Assembly (NCBI RefSeq): GCF_902806685.2
Contig: NC_048545.1
Span: forward strand, 8,233,852-8,297,851
DNA: 64,000 nucleotides
Direction of reading: 5' to 3'
Origin: Maniola hyperantus
Lineage: Eukaryota > Arthropoda > Insecta > Lepidoptera > Nymphalidae
Part shown: positions 13,901-25,900 of the stretch, piece after piece
Position numbering within the stretch: the first letter of the stretch is position 1
Layout of the letters: each line of letters starts with the position of its first letter
Made by a program: the position numbers and the translations under genes
The notes under the pieces: model-generated
Database searches by the model: none
Told to the model about the DNA's origin: nothing
What the model saw: only the letters and a program-made list of their open reading frames with translations

Positions 13901-16900
13901 TTATAGCTAAACGTAATAGGCCTTTACTAATAAAAACCGGCCAAGTGCGAGTCAGGCTCGCGCAATGAGGGTTCCGTACAACAGTCGTATTTTTTCGACA
14001 TTTTGCACGATAATTCAAAAACTATGATGCATAAAAATAAATAAAAATCTGTTTTAGAATGTACAGGTGAAGAACTTTCATATAATACCACACTTGATAT
14101 AGTCACTCACTTCGAAAGTTGAAAATACTAATTATTAGTTCATGACAGACAACAAAGTGATCCTATAAGGGTTCCGTTTTTCCTTTTGAGGTACGGAACC
14201 GTAAAAATTCGCACAGATGCATAGCTTACATATACTTACTTCAAAATCCATACTAATATTATAAATGCGAAAGTGTGTCAGTCTGTCTATTTGCTAGCTT
14301 TTCACGGCCCAACCGTTTAACCGATATTGATGAAATTTGGTACAGAGTTAGCTTACATTCCGGGGAAGGACATAGGATACCTTTTATACCGAAAAAACAA
14401 AAGAATTCCCACGGAATTTTAAAAACCTAAATCCACGAAGTCGCAGGCATCATCTAGTTTGCCATAAAGTGAATGGAATTGAAAATAGTTAATATAAATC
14501 TGCCAATCCGCATTGGGCCAGCGTGGCAGACTATGGCCTAAATCCTTCTCACTCTGAGAGGAGACTCTGCTCAGTAGTGGGCCGGTCATTACCGGCCCAC
14601 TCATGATCATGATGATGAATTAAAGGAATTGAAGGTAGGTTTGAAAAGACAAAAAAATTAATCGCTGTATAGGCCATGTCACAGCTTTAGAATTTTACTA
14701 GAGAGCAGAGACCTATCTAAAAGGTAAGCAGAAATAAGTAAGAAGTGAAAATGGAATGAATTTACGAAAATGTGATACTTTTTGTTTTTAGGGTTCCGTA
14801 TCTCCAGAGAAAAGAAGGAACCCTTATAGGATCTCTTCGTTGTATGTGTCTGCCCGTCTGACGCCCGACAGACAGACGACAGACAGAGTCAAATTGGTCT
14901 TCAAACCTATCGGATACTTCCCGTTGACCTAGAATTATGAAATATGGCGGGCAGCAATGTCTAATAGCACAAGTAAAAGAAAAAATTCGACATCCTGGAA
15001 TTGTCACACATCACAAAAAAAAATCTTGTACAACGGTACGGATAGCAGAACCCTTCGTCTGCGAGCCCAACTCACACTTGACCGGTTTTTTTTTACTATT
15101 TTGACCTTATAAATAAAATCTAATTTACACCCGCTGCTGGCGCAGCTTACGTTTATGAGGGGATTGAGAACAACGTAATTTGATCATCCACTGGAATAGA
15201 ACAATTTTTAATAATATGGTCTCCAGTGTAATAAACTAGATGATGCCTGCGAGTTCGTTCGCGTGGATTCAGGTTTTTAAAAATCTCGTGGTAACTCTTT
15301 GATTTTCCGGGACAAAGTAGCCTAGTCCGTCCCCGAGATGTAAGCTAATTCTGTACTAGCCAAATTTCATCAAAATCGGTTAAACTGTTGGGCCGTGAAA
15401 AGCTAGCAGACAGACACACTTTCACGTTTGTAATATTAGTATGGATATGTTGATATAAACTCATCAAGTAATTTTAAAATCAAAGAGTGACGATTGACTA
15501 AAAAATAGTTTCAGGTCCGGTCCAGTTCAGTCTATGTCAAGTAAATTAACAAAATAACACAGTTAAGAAAAAGAAGTGAAAAGATAAACAAAAGTAAATA
15601 AAATTTGCTATTTTGAAGGATAACTTACTTAAAGAGAAACTGAGTAATTTCGCTATCCCAAAATTGATCGCTATAGTCCTGCGGTTGATAAGTGAGCCCT
15701 CTTGTCAGATCGTCAAAGGCGTTCTCGAGCTCAAGTAGTAGCGGCCTATTGAACCAGTCACTTAGCCGTACGATTCCGGCCAAATGTCTATTCTCCGAGA
15801 CTAATCTGGTAAATAAACATAAATGAAAAATTTTGTTAGTTTAATGCTATATTTGAGAGAACATAGGCCAATATTTTTCATTGTGTACCTAATATGTATT
15901 AGTAACAGAGGGCGTATTCTTTTACTAAATAAAGCTGTTTAGTGGGAGATTTCGGTCGTAGCTAGTTACCAAAGCAAAGCCGTGCTGCCAGGTATTTAGC
16001 GTTCGGGTGCCATGCGGCATTGAAACCGATCAGGGGCATGAGTTTAATAAAACTGCCATACCTCTTCCAAGTTAGCCTGCTTCCATTTTAGACTGCATCA
16101 TTTATGAAGATGATCGTATGAGACTTGTATTGGAATAAATAAATAAAAGCTGACATATAGTGCGCTTTAAATAATGTGCGGTCCTGACTGTAAGCTATCA
16201 GCTTCGCAATCATATTGGAACTATTCTCCAATCCACTTTTAGTTAAGGTGATCCTCTTTCATAATATTATTATTGCGAAGAAGCTGTCCATGCGGTTTTC
16301 CACAAACATACTGGTTGTACTACAGTACCGAGGCAGCCCCAGATGTCAATATATTATTAGACTCAGAGCTTTTGGGTATATTCAACCCTCAGTCTCTAAA
16401 AGTTTTGACAGAACATGCTATAGAAATCGTGCCCAATTGTAGCCAATTTCCGATGCCATTTGTTAGCCTTTTATTTCATAAATTAATATTTGAGGCTATT
16501 TGACTAAAATAAAGAAAATACAAAGTCTTCATTTGACTTAAATTTAAATATAAAAAAAATATATAAGTCTTGATTTGAATAAATTCAGTATAAACATTTT
16601 TACAAGTCATGATACTAAAATCATAACGTCTATAAATAAGATCTTTTGGCGGGATTAACGCCCAGTCTTGCGCTGTCAGTATTGACGCATTTTTAATATC
16701 GGTCCACGACCGTAAATTTACGAATTACCTAATAAAGTGAATAATCAATAATTGCTAAACAAGTAAACGAAATAAAGTCACGGTAAATAACTAATAGTGC
16801 TCGAGAGAAATAAAAGTTTTACTAAACGGGCTATGTATGTCTATCATTTCATCGAGCAACCTGGCTACGATTTAACAGTTCAGAAGTGTTGGATAAACCA

Positions 16901-19900
16901 CGTCTTTGGCCAAAATTAAGGTACGTGTGAAATTTAGTTTTAATTAGTTACAATTTTTTATAAATATTAAATATCAGGTTTTTATCACCATATTAAAATA
17001 TTAGTTAACCTTTTGACATCATGGTAAATATTATTGGATGCAACTTGCCCACAAAATAGCATCCATTTTCGTAGAAAACTATTTATGATTAAATGCAAGT
17101 ATTTAAGTGTACCTACGGACGATGTAAGGGACAATGACAGAATTTTTATAGAACTGTAACCCATTTTTTTTTTAATGTGAGAGTCGTTTGCACGTTTGTT
17201 TTATGCAGCATTTTGTTGCTGTTTCACCACTGATAACTAAACATAGGACTTAGCACCTCTAGAACTTGCGGTTTTTCATTAAATCCAAGACTAAGTCACA
17301 TTATGATTCTAGGTTAGATGCAATTTACCTATAATTTGTGAAAGTAATAAAAAAAAAAAATCCGCAAGTTTAAAACCACAATTTTTAATTTTTAAAGTGG
17401 TTAATTAATACTAGGCTAATAATCATTAATTTAAATTGTGTGTAAATTAGTGAGTCAGGATCTGTCATTCTCCTTTAATTAGTATGAAAACTGTTACGTG
17501 TAGGTAGTTAAGAAAAAAAATAAGAAGTCGAAATATTATGATATAATGATTATTGCAAAGTATAGAGGCCTTATTTGATTAAATCGTGGATTAAATTGAA
17601 ATATTTATGGTTCGAATGTGGGTCCATGCCGGAACACATGTCAATGTGGGTGCACAATATAAAGATATTAGAGAATAGAAAGGTTTGCAAAGGCAAACAA
17701 TAACTTTTTATTAATTGCCGGTACCCTCTAAGTATATGCAACAATTTTTAGACAAGTGCCAACCTTGAATTGATGTTCTGTTGTTAAATATTTTGGATGT
17801 ATTAACGCAGAGTACCTGCGTGTACTTTAGAAATAGAAGTAATTTAAACTTGGATTGATTGATACAACTCCATGATCATGGACTTTTTTTTTAAATAAGG
17901 CTTAAACTCCACTTAAGTACATTCTTTACTGATACCTCATAGATTTATTAGATAATTATGTTGTAATAGTCTAGTAAATAATCGTGTGCTAATAGACCCA
18001 TGGTGCTAACCTTATAACATGGCGAGCAAAATTGAAAATAGCTTTGCAAGATCCCTTTTATATCAATTGCAAATTCCATAAGTATTAAATTGTTGATAAG
18101 AAATGTTAAATTATTAGCATTGTTTGCCAGGATATAAAAAAAAAAATATTGTTTTATTTTAATATGTTAATTTGTTTTTATGTCTCTTTTCATAAAATGC
18201 TGAGCTATACGGTCCGTACGACGAGTGATGATGGCTGGATATTCATGACGCTGATGTGAACGTAAGAGCGCAAACGCCACAATGGATAAGTATTCATACT
18301 TAGATTCATAAACAACTCTCGGAATAAGAGACTTCGAATGATGGTAAATTCAGTTGTAATTTATTTGTGAAAAATTAACTTGACCAAGTTTTAGAATATT
18401 TTAGTGCTTTAGTGTTAAGGCTTAATTGTTGAACAATGAAAAATGTTTAGTGATTTATTCATTATCTGAAGGTAGTTACAAAATAATTTTAATACTGATA
18501 TTCGCTAGTAGTCGACCAATATAATCAGAAGGTCAATCCGGAAAACAATCAATCATTGTTACGATCGTAATTGTTGCGATTGGCTGAGTTAAGGGTATTC
18601 TTGTTTAATCTTATCGCGATAAGGCATTGTAGCCAATAGTGAGCGAATCTCAGCTGATCAGGGGTGATTGCGGTTGTGACGTTATAGATGTCATTCTACC
18701 GTAATCGAGCTGCAAAAATCACTTTGTTGTAACAATTATTTGTACCTACATTCTGGTGACACTAATGTTTGTGTTATTAATGTAATAATTTGTGTAATTC
18801 ATGCGAACTTGGGTATTTGAATTCGTCACGATAGATACACTACAGAATTCGATTTATTCGTTAAAAAAACCAAATATTTCCTATTAATTTTAACCCATTT
18901 GGGTACCCACATCATACTAAAATATCTCACTTCATTGTGATCTTTAAAAATATCTAACATAAAAACATTATTTACTACTAGACACTATAAGTGAGTGGGA
19001 AAAAAAAATTCAGACGTAAATTAAAAAAAAAATAACGCCTTCCTTTTGGGTCTATAGCTCAATGAAGTAAATAAAACCATCAAGTTTATCCACTTCATCC
19101 AGTAAATCACTAAACTCTAATTTTTTATTAAGAAATCTTACTCTTTGGCACTGCAAATATACATACACAAGAAAAGATAGTTTCAAAAAAAAATAAAAAA
19201 AAATTGGGGGCCACCTAAGGAAACGGCCCCAAATGGGAACAGCGGGTGTAAATGGGTTAAATTGTTTTGACCGAAAATGGTACTCGCATATTTATATAGA
19301 AAGTAACAATATCCAAAAACTAAAATTGATTTTTTTTTGAATATAGGATACTGAAATCTGTTTTTTCCTTGGCCAGCATGATTTAGTTATTTTTCGGTTT
19401 TATCACTAGTTAGTACTGTAGTAAAGATGAATTCAAAGTCAAAGTTAAACGATTTATCCAAAATAGGTAATTAATAACTCTTTTTGATGGTCAGATGTTG
19501 GATTTCTAAGATATAGTGGTGATAGTTATTGCGCAGACTTAAAACTAAAGCTACGAGGGTTCCAAACGCGCCCAGGTCTGAGAAGAGCCCACAACAAACT
19601 CAGCCGGGTNNNNNNNNNNNNNNNNNNNNNNNNNNNNNNNNNNNNNNNNNNNNNNNNNNNNNNNNNNNNNNNNNNNNNNNNNNNNNNNNNNNNNNNNNNN
19701 NNNNNNNNNNNNNNNNNNNNNNNNNNNNNNNNNNNNNNNNNNNNNNNNNNNNNNNNNNNNNNNNNNNNNNNNNNNNNNNNNNNNNNNNNNNNNNNNNNNN
19801 NNNNNNNNNTTGAGCGATTGATCTTAGGAGTAATGACCTTAAAGTTTTGGTGGTCTTTATTCAGGCCATATCATGCCGATCGAGTGTTGAGCAACTGATC

Positions 19901-22900
19901 TTAGGAGTAAGATTAGATTTAAGTTTTGTGGTCTTTTGTTCAGGCCATATCAATGCTGATTGAGTGTTGAGCAACTGATCTTAGGAGTAAGATTAGATTT
20001 AAGTTTTGTGGTCTTTTGTTCAGGCCATATCAATGCTGATTGAGTGTTGAGCAACTGATCTTAGGAGTAATTATTAGTTTTAAGTTTTGTGGTCTTTTGT
20101 TCATTGAACAGGCCATATTATGCCAATTGAGGATTGAGCAACCTGATCTTAGGCGTAATGATTAGTTTTAAGTTTTGTGGTCTTTTGATCTTAGGAGTAA
20201 GATTAGTTTAAGTTTTGTGGTCTTCTTGCTCTCCGAAAACGGCGATATTGTGCCTAGAACAAACTGATCTTAGGAGTAAGATTAGTTTTAAGTTTTGTGG
20301 TCCTTTGCTCACGCCAAAAGGCGATATTGTGCCAAATTGAACATCTGATCTTAGGAGTAAGTTTTGTGGTCCTTTGCTCACGCCAAAAGGCGATATTGTG
20401 CGAAATTGAACATCCGATCTTAGGAGTAAGTTTTGTGGTCTTTTGCTCACCGAAAAAGGCGATATTGTGCCAAAATTGAATAACTGATCTTAGTAGTAAT
20501 TATTAGTTTAAGTTTTGTTGTATTTTGCTCACCTAAAAGGCGATATGGTGCTAAAATTTAATATTGAACAACTGATCTTAAGAGTTTTAAGTTTTGTAAT
20601 CTTTTGCTTACAACAAAAATCGAGATATTATGTATATGATATTTGTGAAATAAGGTCTTAAGACTAAAAATCAAAGAAAATGAACAATGTTTATATCAAA
20701 AACGAACACATTAATTTTTCTTACTCATATTATGTTTGTGAAAATATAAATGTCAATGTTTTAATGTGATTGCATTGATAGTGCAGCTGTAATATAATTT
20801 GTTAAAATGTAAATTGACTTCTGGTTATATACTAGATGTAGATACAATTTATTTATTGATTGTGAGTTTAAAATAATTTAGAAGGAGTTAGGCTACAAAC
20901 ATGAAAATTGTAATAGATATTTATTGTAACCTCTGAATTATTTTAAGTTTATTTTAAATTTATGAATTATGACTTTAAAATATGACCAGTTAGTTATTGA
21001 AAATTTAGTCACAGAAAATCAACTAAATAATTACAATATTTGTTGAAAAAAATTACAACGTCGTAACTTAAAATCACCCTCAAAATTAATACTTATCACT
21101 TTTAAATTTTTTAAAAAACAACAAACTAAACTAAACTTATAAAATAAATTAAAATCTTAATTAAAACAGACTCTAACCAAACTTAAATTTTAAATTAGCA
21201 ATTGGAGGACCAATTAATATATTCAGATGGCCGAAACGAATCTCGCATAAAAAAAATACAATAAAACAATAAGTGATTTTTTTTTCATATGCAGAGTTTC
21301 TTGCCGGTTCTTCTCTGTAGAATGTAGGTTCCGAACCGGTGGTAGTTTCACGCGTGGACTCGTGTAAACAGGAAGGCCGATCTGTTAGCCTTTTATTTCA
21401 TAAATTAATATTTGAGGCTATTTGACTAAAATAAAGAAAATACAAAGTCTTCATTTGACTTAAATTTAAATATAAAAAAAATATATAAGTCTTGATTTGA
21501 ATAAATTCAGTATAAACATTTTTACAAGTCATGATACTAAAATCATAACGTCTATAAATAAGATCTTTTGGCGGGATTAACGCCCAGTCTTGCGCTGTCA
21601 GTATTGACGCATTTTTAATATCGGTCCACGACCGTAAATTTACGAATTACCTAATAAAGTGAATAATCAATAATTGCTAAACAAGGTAAAACGAAATAAA
21701 GTCACGGTAAATAACTAATAGTGCTCGAGAGAAATAAAAGTTTTACTAAACGGGCTATGTATGTCTATCATTTCATCGAGCAACCTGGCTACGATTTAAC
21801 ACATTTTTGTGATCCGAATCGAAAATGAGAGCAACCGAAACTTTGCCGAGCAACACAAAAATCAGCATTGGAGTTTAGGATGACGGAAAACTTTGCCAAA
21901 AAAATGAGAGCTGCCAACTTTGCCAAACAACACAAACTGGAAATTAGAGTGACAGAAAATTTTGCCAAGCCAAACAACTGATGAATTCACGTGGGTGCAA
22001 TTGGCATCGAAACTATTTCCAACACGTCGAATATTTGTTGGAAATAGTTTACGCTCCAACCTCTCTGCGTTTTTCAATACTAATGCATTGTTCTAATTGC
22101 TGAGAATCGTAACCTCTTTACATTCATCACATAACAGACCTCAAAAGTCGGTCACCCATCCAGTTACTGACTTGGGTCTAGAAGTTGCTTACCAAGCATC
22201 AACTAGGTAGGACACTCGGACCACTCCCAGGTCACGCTGCTTTGATAAATGCTATAATTTTCTGATATTATTTCATTCTATGGCACTTACTGTAGGTATC
22301 CTCTGATCAGGGTATGGAAATGTCTGAAAGCGGCTGTGGCGTGTTCATCCAGGACAGTCGGATCCACATTCGGATTGTAATCATTCACATACCCATGAGC
22401 TCCAGGGTATATGAGCTTGTTTTTAACCATATTTTCGTAACCTATTGGAAGTTAATGAAAATTGGACAACATGCTAATCTAAAATTTAATCTAGACATGG
22501 ATCTACATGAATTTCCAACGCACAAGCAATACAATTCATAGTAATTATCATACAATTTGGTATGATAAATTGAGGCTACTATTTGGCCAGACGATTATTT
22601 GACCGTCCTTTGCGTGCCAAGCACTAATAAAATTACTTATTATTCCGACAGGGATAATCATACCACTACTTCTATATTAAAGCTTAGTAGGTAAATTCTA
22701 TTATAATATATTATATGCTGGATCCCCATGTTCTAACTTTGCCCGAGTGATCACCTTGTTTTCAGCAGTTAATCGTCTGATTTTTAGCAGGCTTCCATCG
22801 AGACAGTTGGAGGCGTCGCGTACTATACCTCTACCTTTTCGAAATTATCTGCATTTAAAACAAAAAAAAATTGTTTTGATGGTGAAGGAAAACATCGTAA

Positions 22901-25900
22901 GAAAACCTGCCTGCTTGAGAGTTTTCGATACTGTTCTCAAAGGTGTATGAAGTCTGCCAATTCGCATTTGGTCAGCGTAGTAGACAATGCGTAAACCCAT
23001 CTCATTCTGATGGAAGACATCGTGCTCAGTAATAGATCGGTAATAGGCTGGGTCGATTATGATGATCATGATGATGATTATGATGATAGAGAAGCTGAAG
23101 TTTACGTTTTAGCTGATATAGCTGGAGAGAGTAGCTGGCGATACACTCGGGCGATAGTACTAGCCAATGTGCCCTGCCGTAGTCTCACTGTGACTTACCA
23201 AGGAAAATGGGCAAGTATTCGTAATAGTTGATATATTGCAGTTCAGCAATAACGATACGACGTGCTTCTTGGTAGAGCGTCTCATCGTCCCAGTGCGGGT
23301 TGATGGCAGATAACGTGTCAGCAATCCTGTTGTGCTCTCGGAGTACGATAATCTGGAGTATCGTCAGTTGAGGGTTTTGATTCACTCGTATATCGCCTGT
23401 TGAATGTAATTTTTTAAACAAATTCAAAGTATTCTACTACAGATAATATCGAGCTTTGTGTTTGATCGTCAAAGATAACTCTTTGAATTCTGAAAAATCA
23501 AAGATTTCCCACAGAATTTTAAAAAATCTAAAGGCACGTGGTCCATCATGCTTCGTGCATCATGCATCGTAGACTTCTAGTCTATGTATATAAAAGGAAA
23601 GCTGACTGACTGACTGATCTGTTAATGCACTCAAACTACTGGACGGATCGGGCTGAAATTTGGCATGCAGATAGGCTATTATGACGTGACAGCCGCCAAG
23701 AAAGGATTTTTGAAATTTCCTAAAATGGTAAAATAGTAGTCCACGCGGACGAAGTCGCGAGCATAAGCTTATATTAGAAAATATTGACCAAAAAGCATAG
23801 TTACCAGCCAAATAGCAAGGTTCATTGGGTGACTGCGCAGACTCGCAAGTTAATGTAACATTAGGATCTTGAGGAGGCCATTCCCGTCCGCCTCTCAGAA
23901 TTGTTCTCAAGCGACCTCCAAGAAAAGAGCGGATCGGTCTGGCCTGTCCTTCGCTGCTCCCGTAGCAGAACGAGGCGTCCATGTATGCAGTTACAGTCGT
24001 GAGCTATGAAGAGGAAAACAATATTAGTTTCAGAGTTGACTGGAATAAAGCTTCAGTAGCCTCAACGGTTAAAGGAGCGGACTGAAAACCGAAAGGTCGC
24101 CGGTTCAAATCCCACCCGATGCACTATTGTCGTGCCCACTCCTAGCACAAGCTTTACGCTTAATTGGAGGGGAAGGGGGAATATTTTGTCCTCAATAAAC
24201 CTGGCTAATATTCTTTAAAGAAAAACCTTAAGTAGTTTTTTGTTATCAAACAGAACTCGGTCAAGTACGAGTCGGACTAGCACATGAAGGGTTCCGTACC
24301 AACATACAAGATACAAAACTATGTATACTAATCTTGTCCGATGGTACGGAACCTTTTTACACATCCTAAAGTACCATAACCGTTGTCTAGAAGTCTATTG
24401 TATGGCCGGATCTATGTACTCTATCTATGGAAAATTTCGATACTTGTAAATGTACAAAAAGTTCAATGAAAGTGTATTAAATCGTTTAAACTGAGTTTGG
24501 CTTTAACACTATATACTAATTAAGTATTATTTTCAGTATTTACTTAGGTAAACCATTTATCTCTCTATTTGAGCAAATACCGCGTAGAGCTTCCCTTTCG
24601 ACGGCAAACTAAACTTGTGAAACATCAGTGGTGATGCCAAGAGTATAAGTAATTTATCTAGTTAATTACTTAGTTTACAAGCGGATATTAGACTAGCTTA
24701 AACAATTAAGACCTTCAGAGCATATTGGGTAAACGTTTAGTGTGGAACGTGACACTGTTACCTATATTATATCCATTAGGTATATAACTACGAACATCTA
24801 TTAGATAATATTATACCGTACCTGTACAGGGTGGAAACTATAAGTGTTCATTTATTTTATTAGTACTGTACCTAGTTCTAGTACCTACTGTCATTCAGTT
24901 GCGTATTTTTGTGGCTTACTACAATTTTTAAAATAAAATAGCGAGCAAAAATTGCAGGCGGGTCACCTGATGATAATAAGTGATTACCGCCGCCCATGAC
25001 ATTTGCAGTACTAGAGGAAAGGCCAATGCGGTTGCCGGCCTTTCAGGAATTTGTTGGTGCGCCGCGCCCCATGTTGTACTAAGGGGAACATCGCCGAAGG
25101 GCGTTGATTCCACAGTTTTATGACAGTTTAGCGTAAGTAGGTACATATAGAGTTTATTATTATTTGCAGGAGAGTTAAGAATTATGATACCGGTTCAGCT
25201 GGTGCGAAAGGGGGTGTACATCTTCTGTCCCTGGTGGTGGCCGGTCCGGACGAAATTCATGCATTGAGTGCCAACTCGTGAGTGCACGGGATCTGTCGGA
25301 GGTATGAGGATGGTGCGCAGAGAGGATTCGTGGCTGCGTCTGGACCAGCTGCCCGTTTGCATCGCAACATGACACTGTGTCTTTATCTATAGGAAGAAGA
25401 AAACCCATTTATTCTACGAATCCTTGCTGTCTCTCTATCTACTTATAAGTTTTTACGAACTTTTTTACGAATATGAATACTTACTACTCGTCCGTTAAAA
25501 CCTTGATTTTTATCCTAGAATTTTTTATCCCGGGATATCATAGCTACCACGGAAATTTTAAACCTAAATCCATGCGAAAAAGTAGCGGGTGTCAAATTAC
25601 ACATAAAATGCTGAATAGATGCAATCGTTACTTGCAGAAGTCAACGATACAGGAACAATAAGCTTAATTTGCTATAGCAACCGAAGACCAAAACAGATAA
25701 AATCTGTAAGACAAAAAAAAACGTATTTTACCTTACGACTTTGCGCGAACCCCAGCTGTTAAGACATGTCATGAGTTATAATTTGACCCACTGCTGGGCC
25801 ATTTAAGTTCCATATCGGGTCGACAAGCTGCTTGTTTGGGGAACAGGTAATTGCTGATCTCCCGTGGATTGGGCAGATCCTTGCCACTCACAGCTCTTGG

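Larger units (their letters stand above)
16461..21801. mobile_element. LTR retrotransposon, apparently non-autonomous, in peroxidase intron 8
   Basis: Two direct repeats of 417 and 419 bp (16461-16877 and 21383-21801) start TGTTAG and end TTAACA and are flanked by CATT at 16457-16460 and 21802-21805. That gives TG...CA ends and a 4 bp target duplication, diagnostic of LTR integration. The visible 4.3 kb interior has no gag, protease, RT or integrase ORF, but 200 bases are N. A purine-rich AGGAAGG near the right LTR weakly suggests plus orientation; no primer-binding site was identified. The interior includes a tandem array, a TTAA-flanked foldback element and fragments of other repeats. Superfamily is not resolved; TGTT-type ends with a 4 bp duplication would fit Gypsy or BEL/Pao. 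Confidence 0.9.

Noticed and set aside
18180..18310. Possible short coding segment in the LTR element interior
   Set aside because: Stops in all frames within short distance and no gag or pol motif seen.
19529..19813. 94-aa frame running into the assembly gap
   Set aside because: Open only because Ns carry no stops; the first part is a dispersed repeat.
24058..24120. Possible tRNA gene
   Set aside because: A and B boxes are present but the cloverleaf is not convincing and the downstream body marks it as a SINE.
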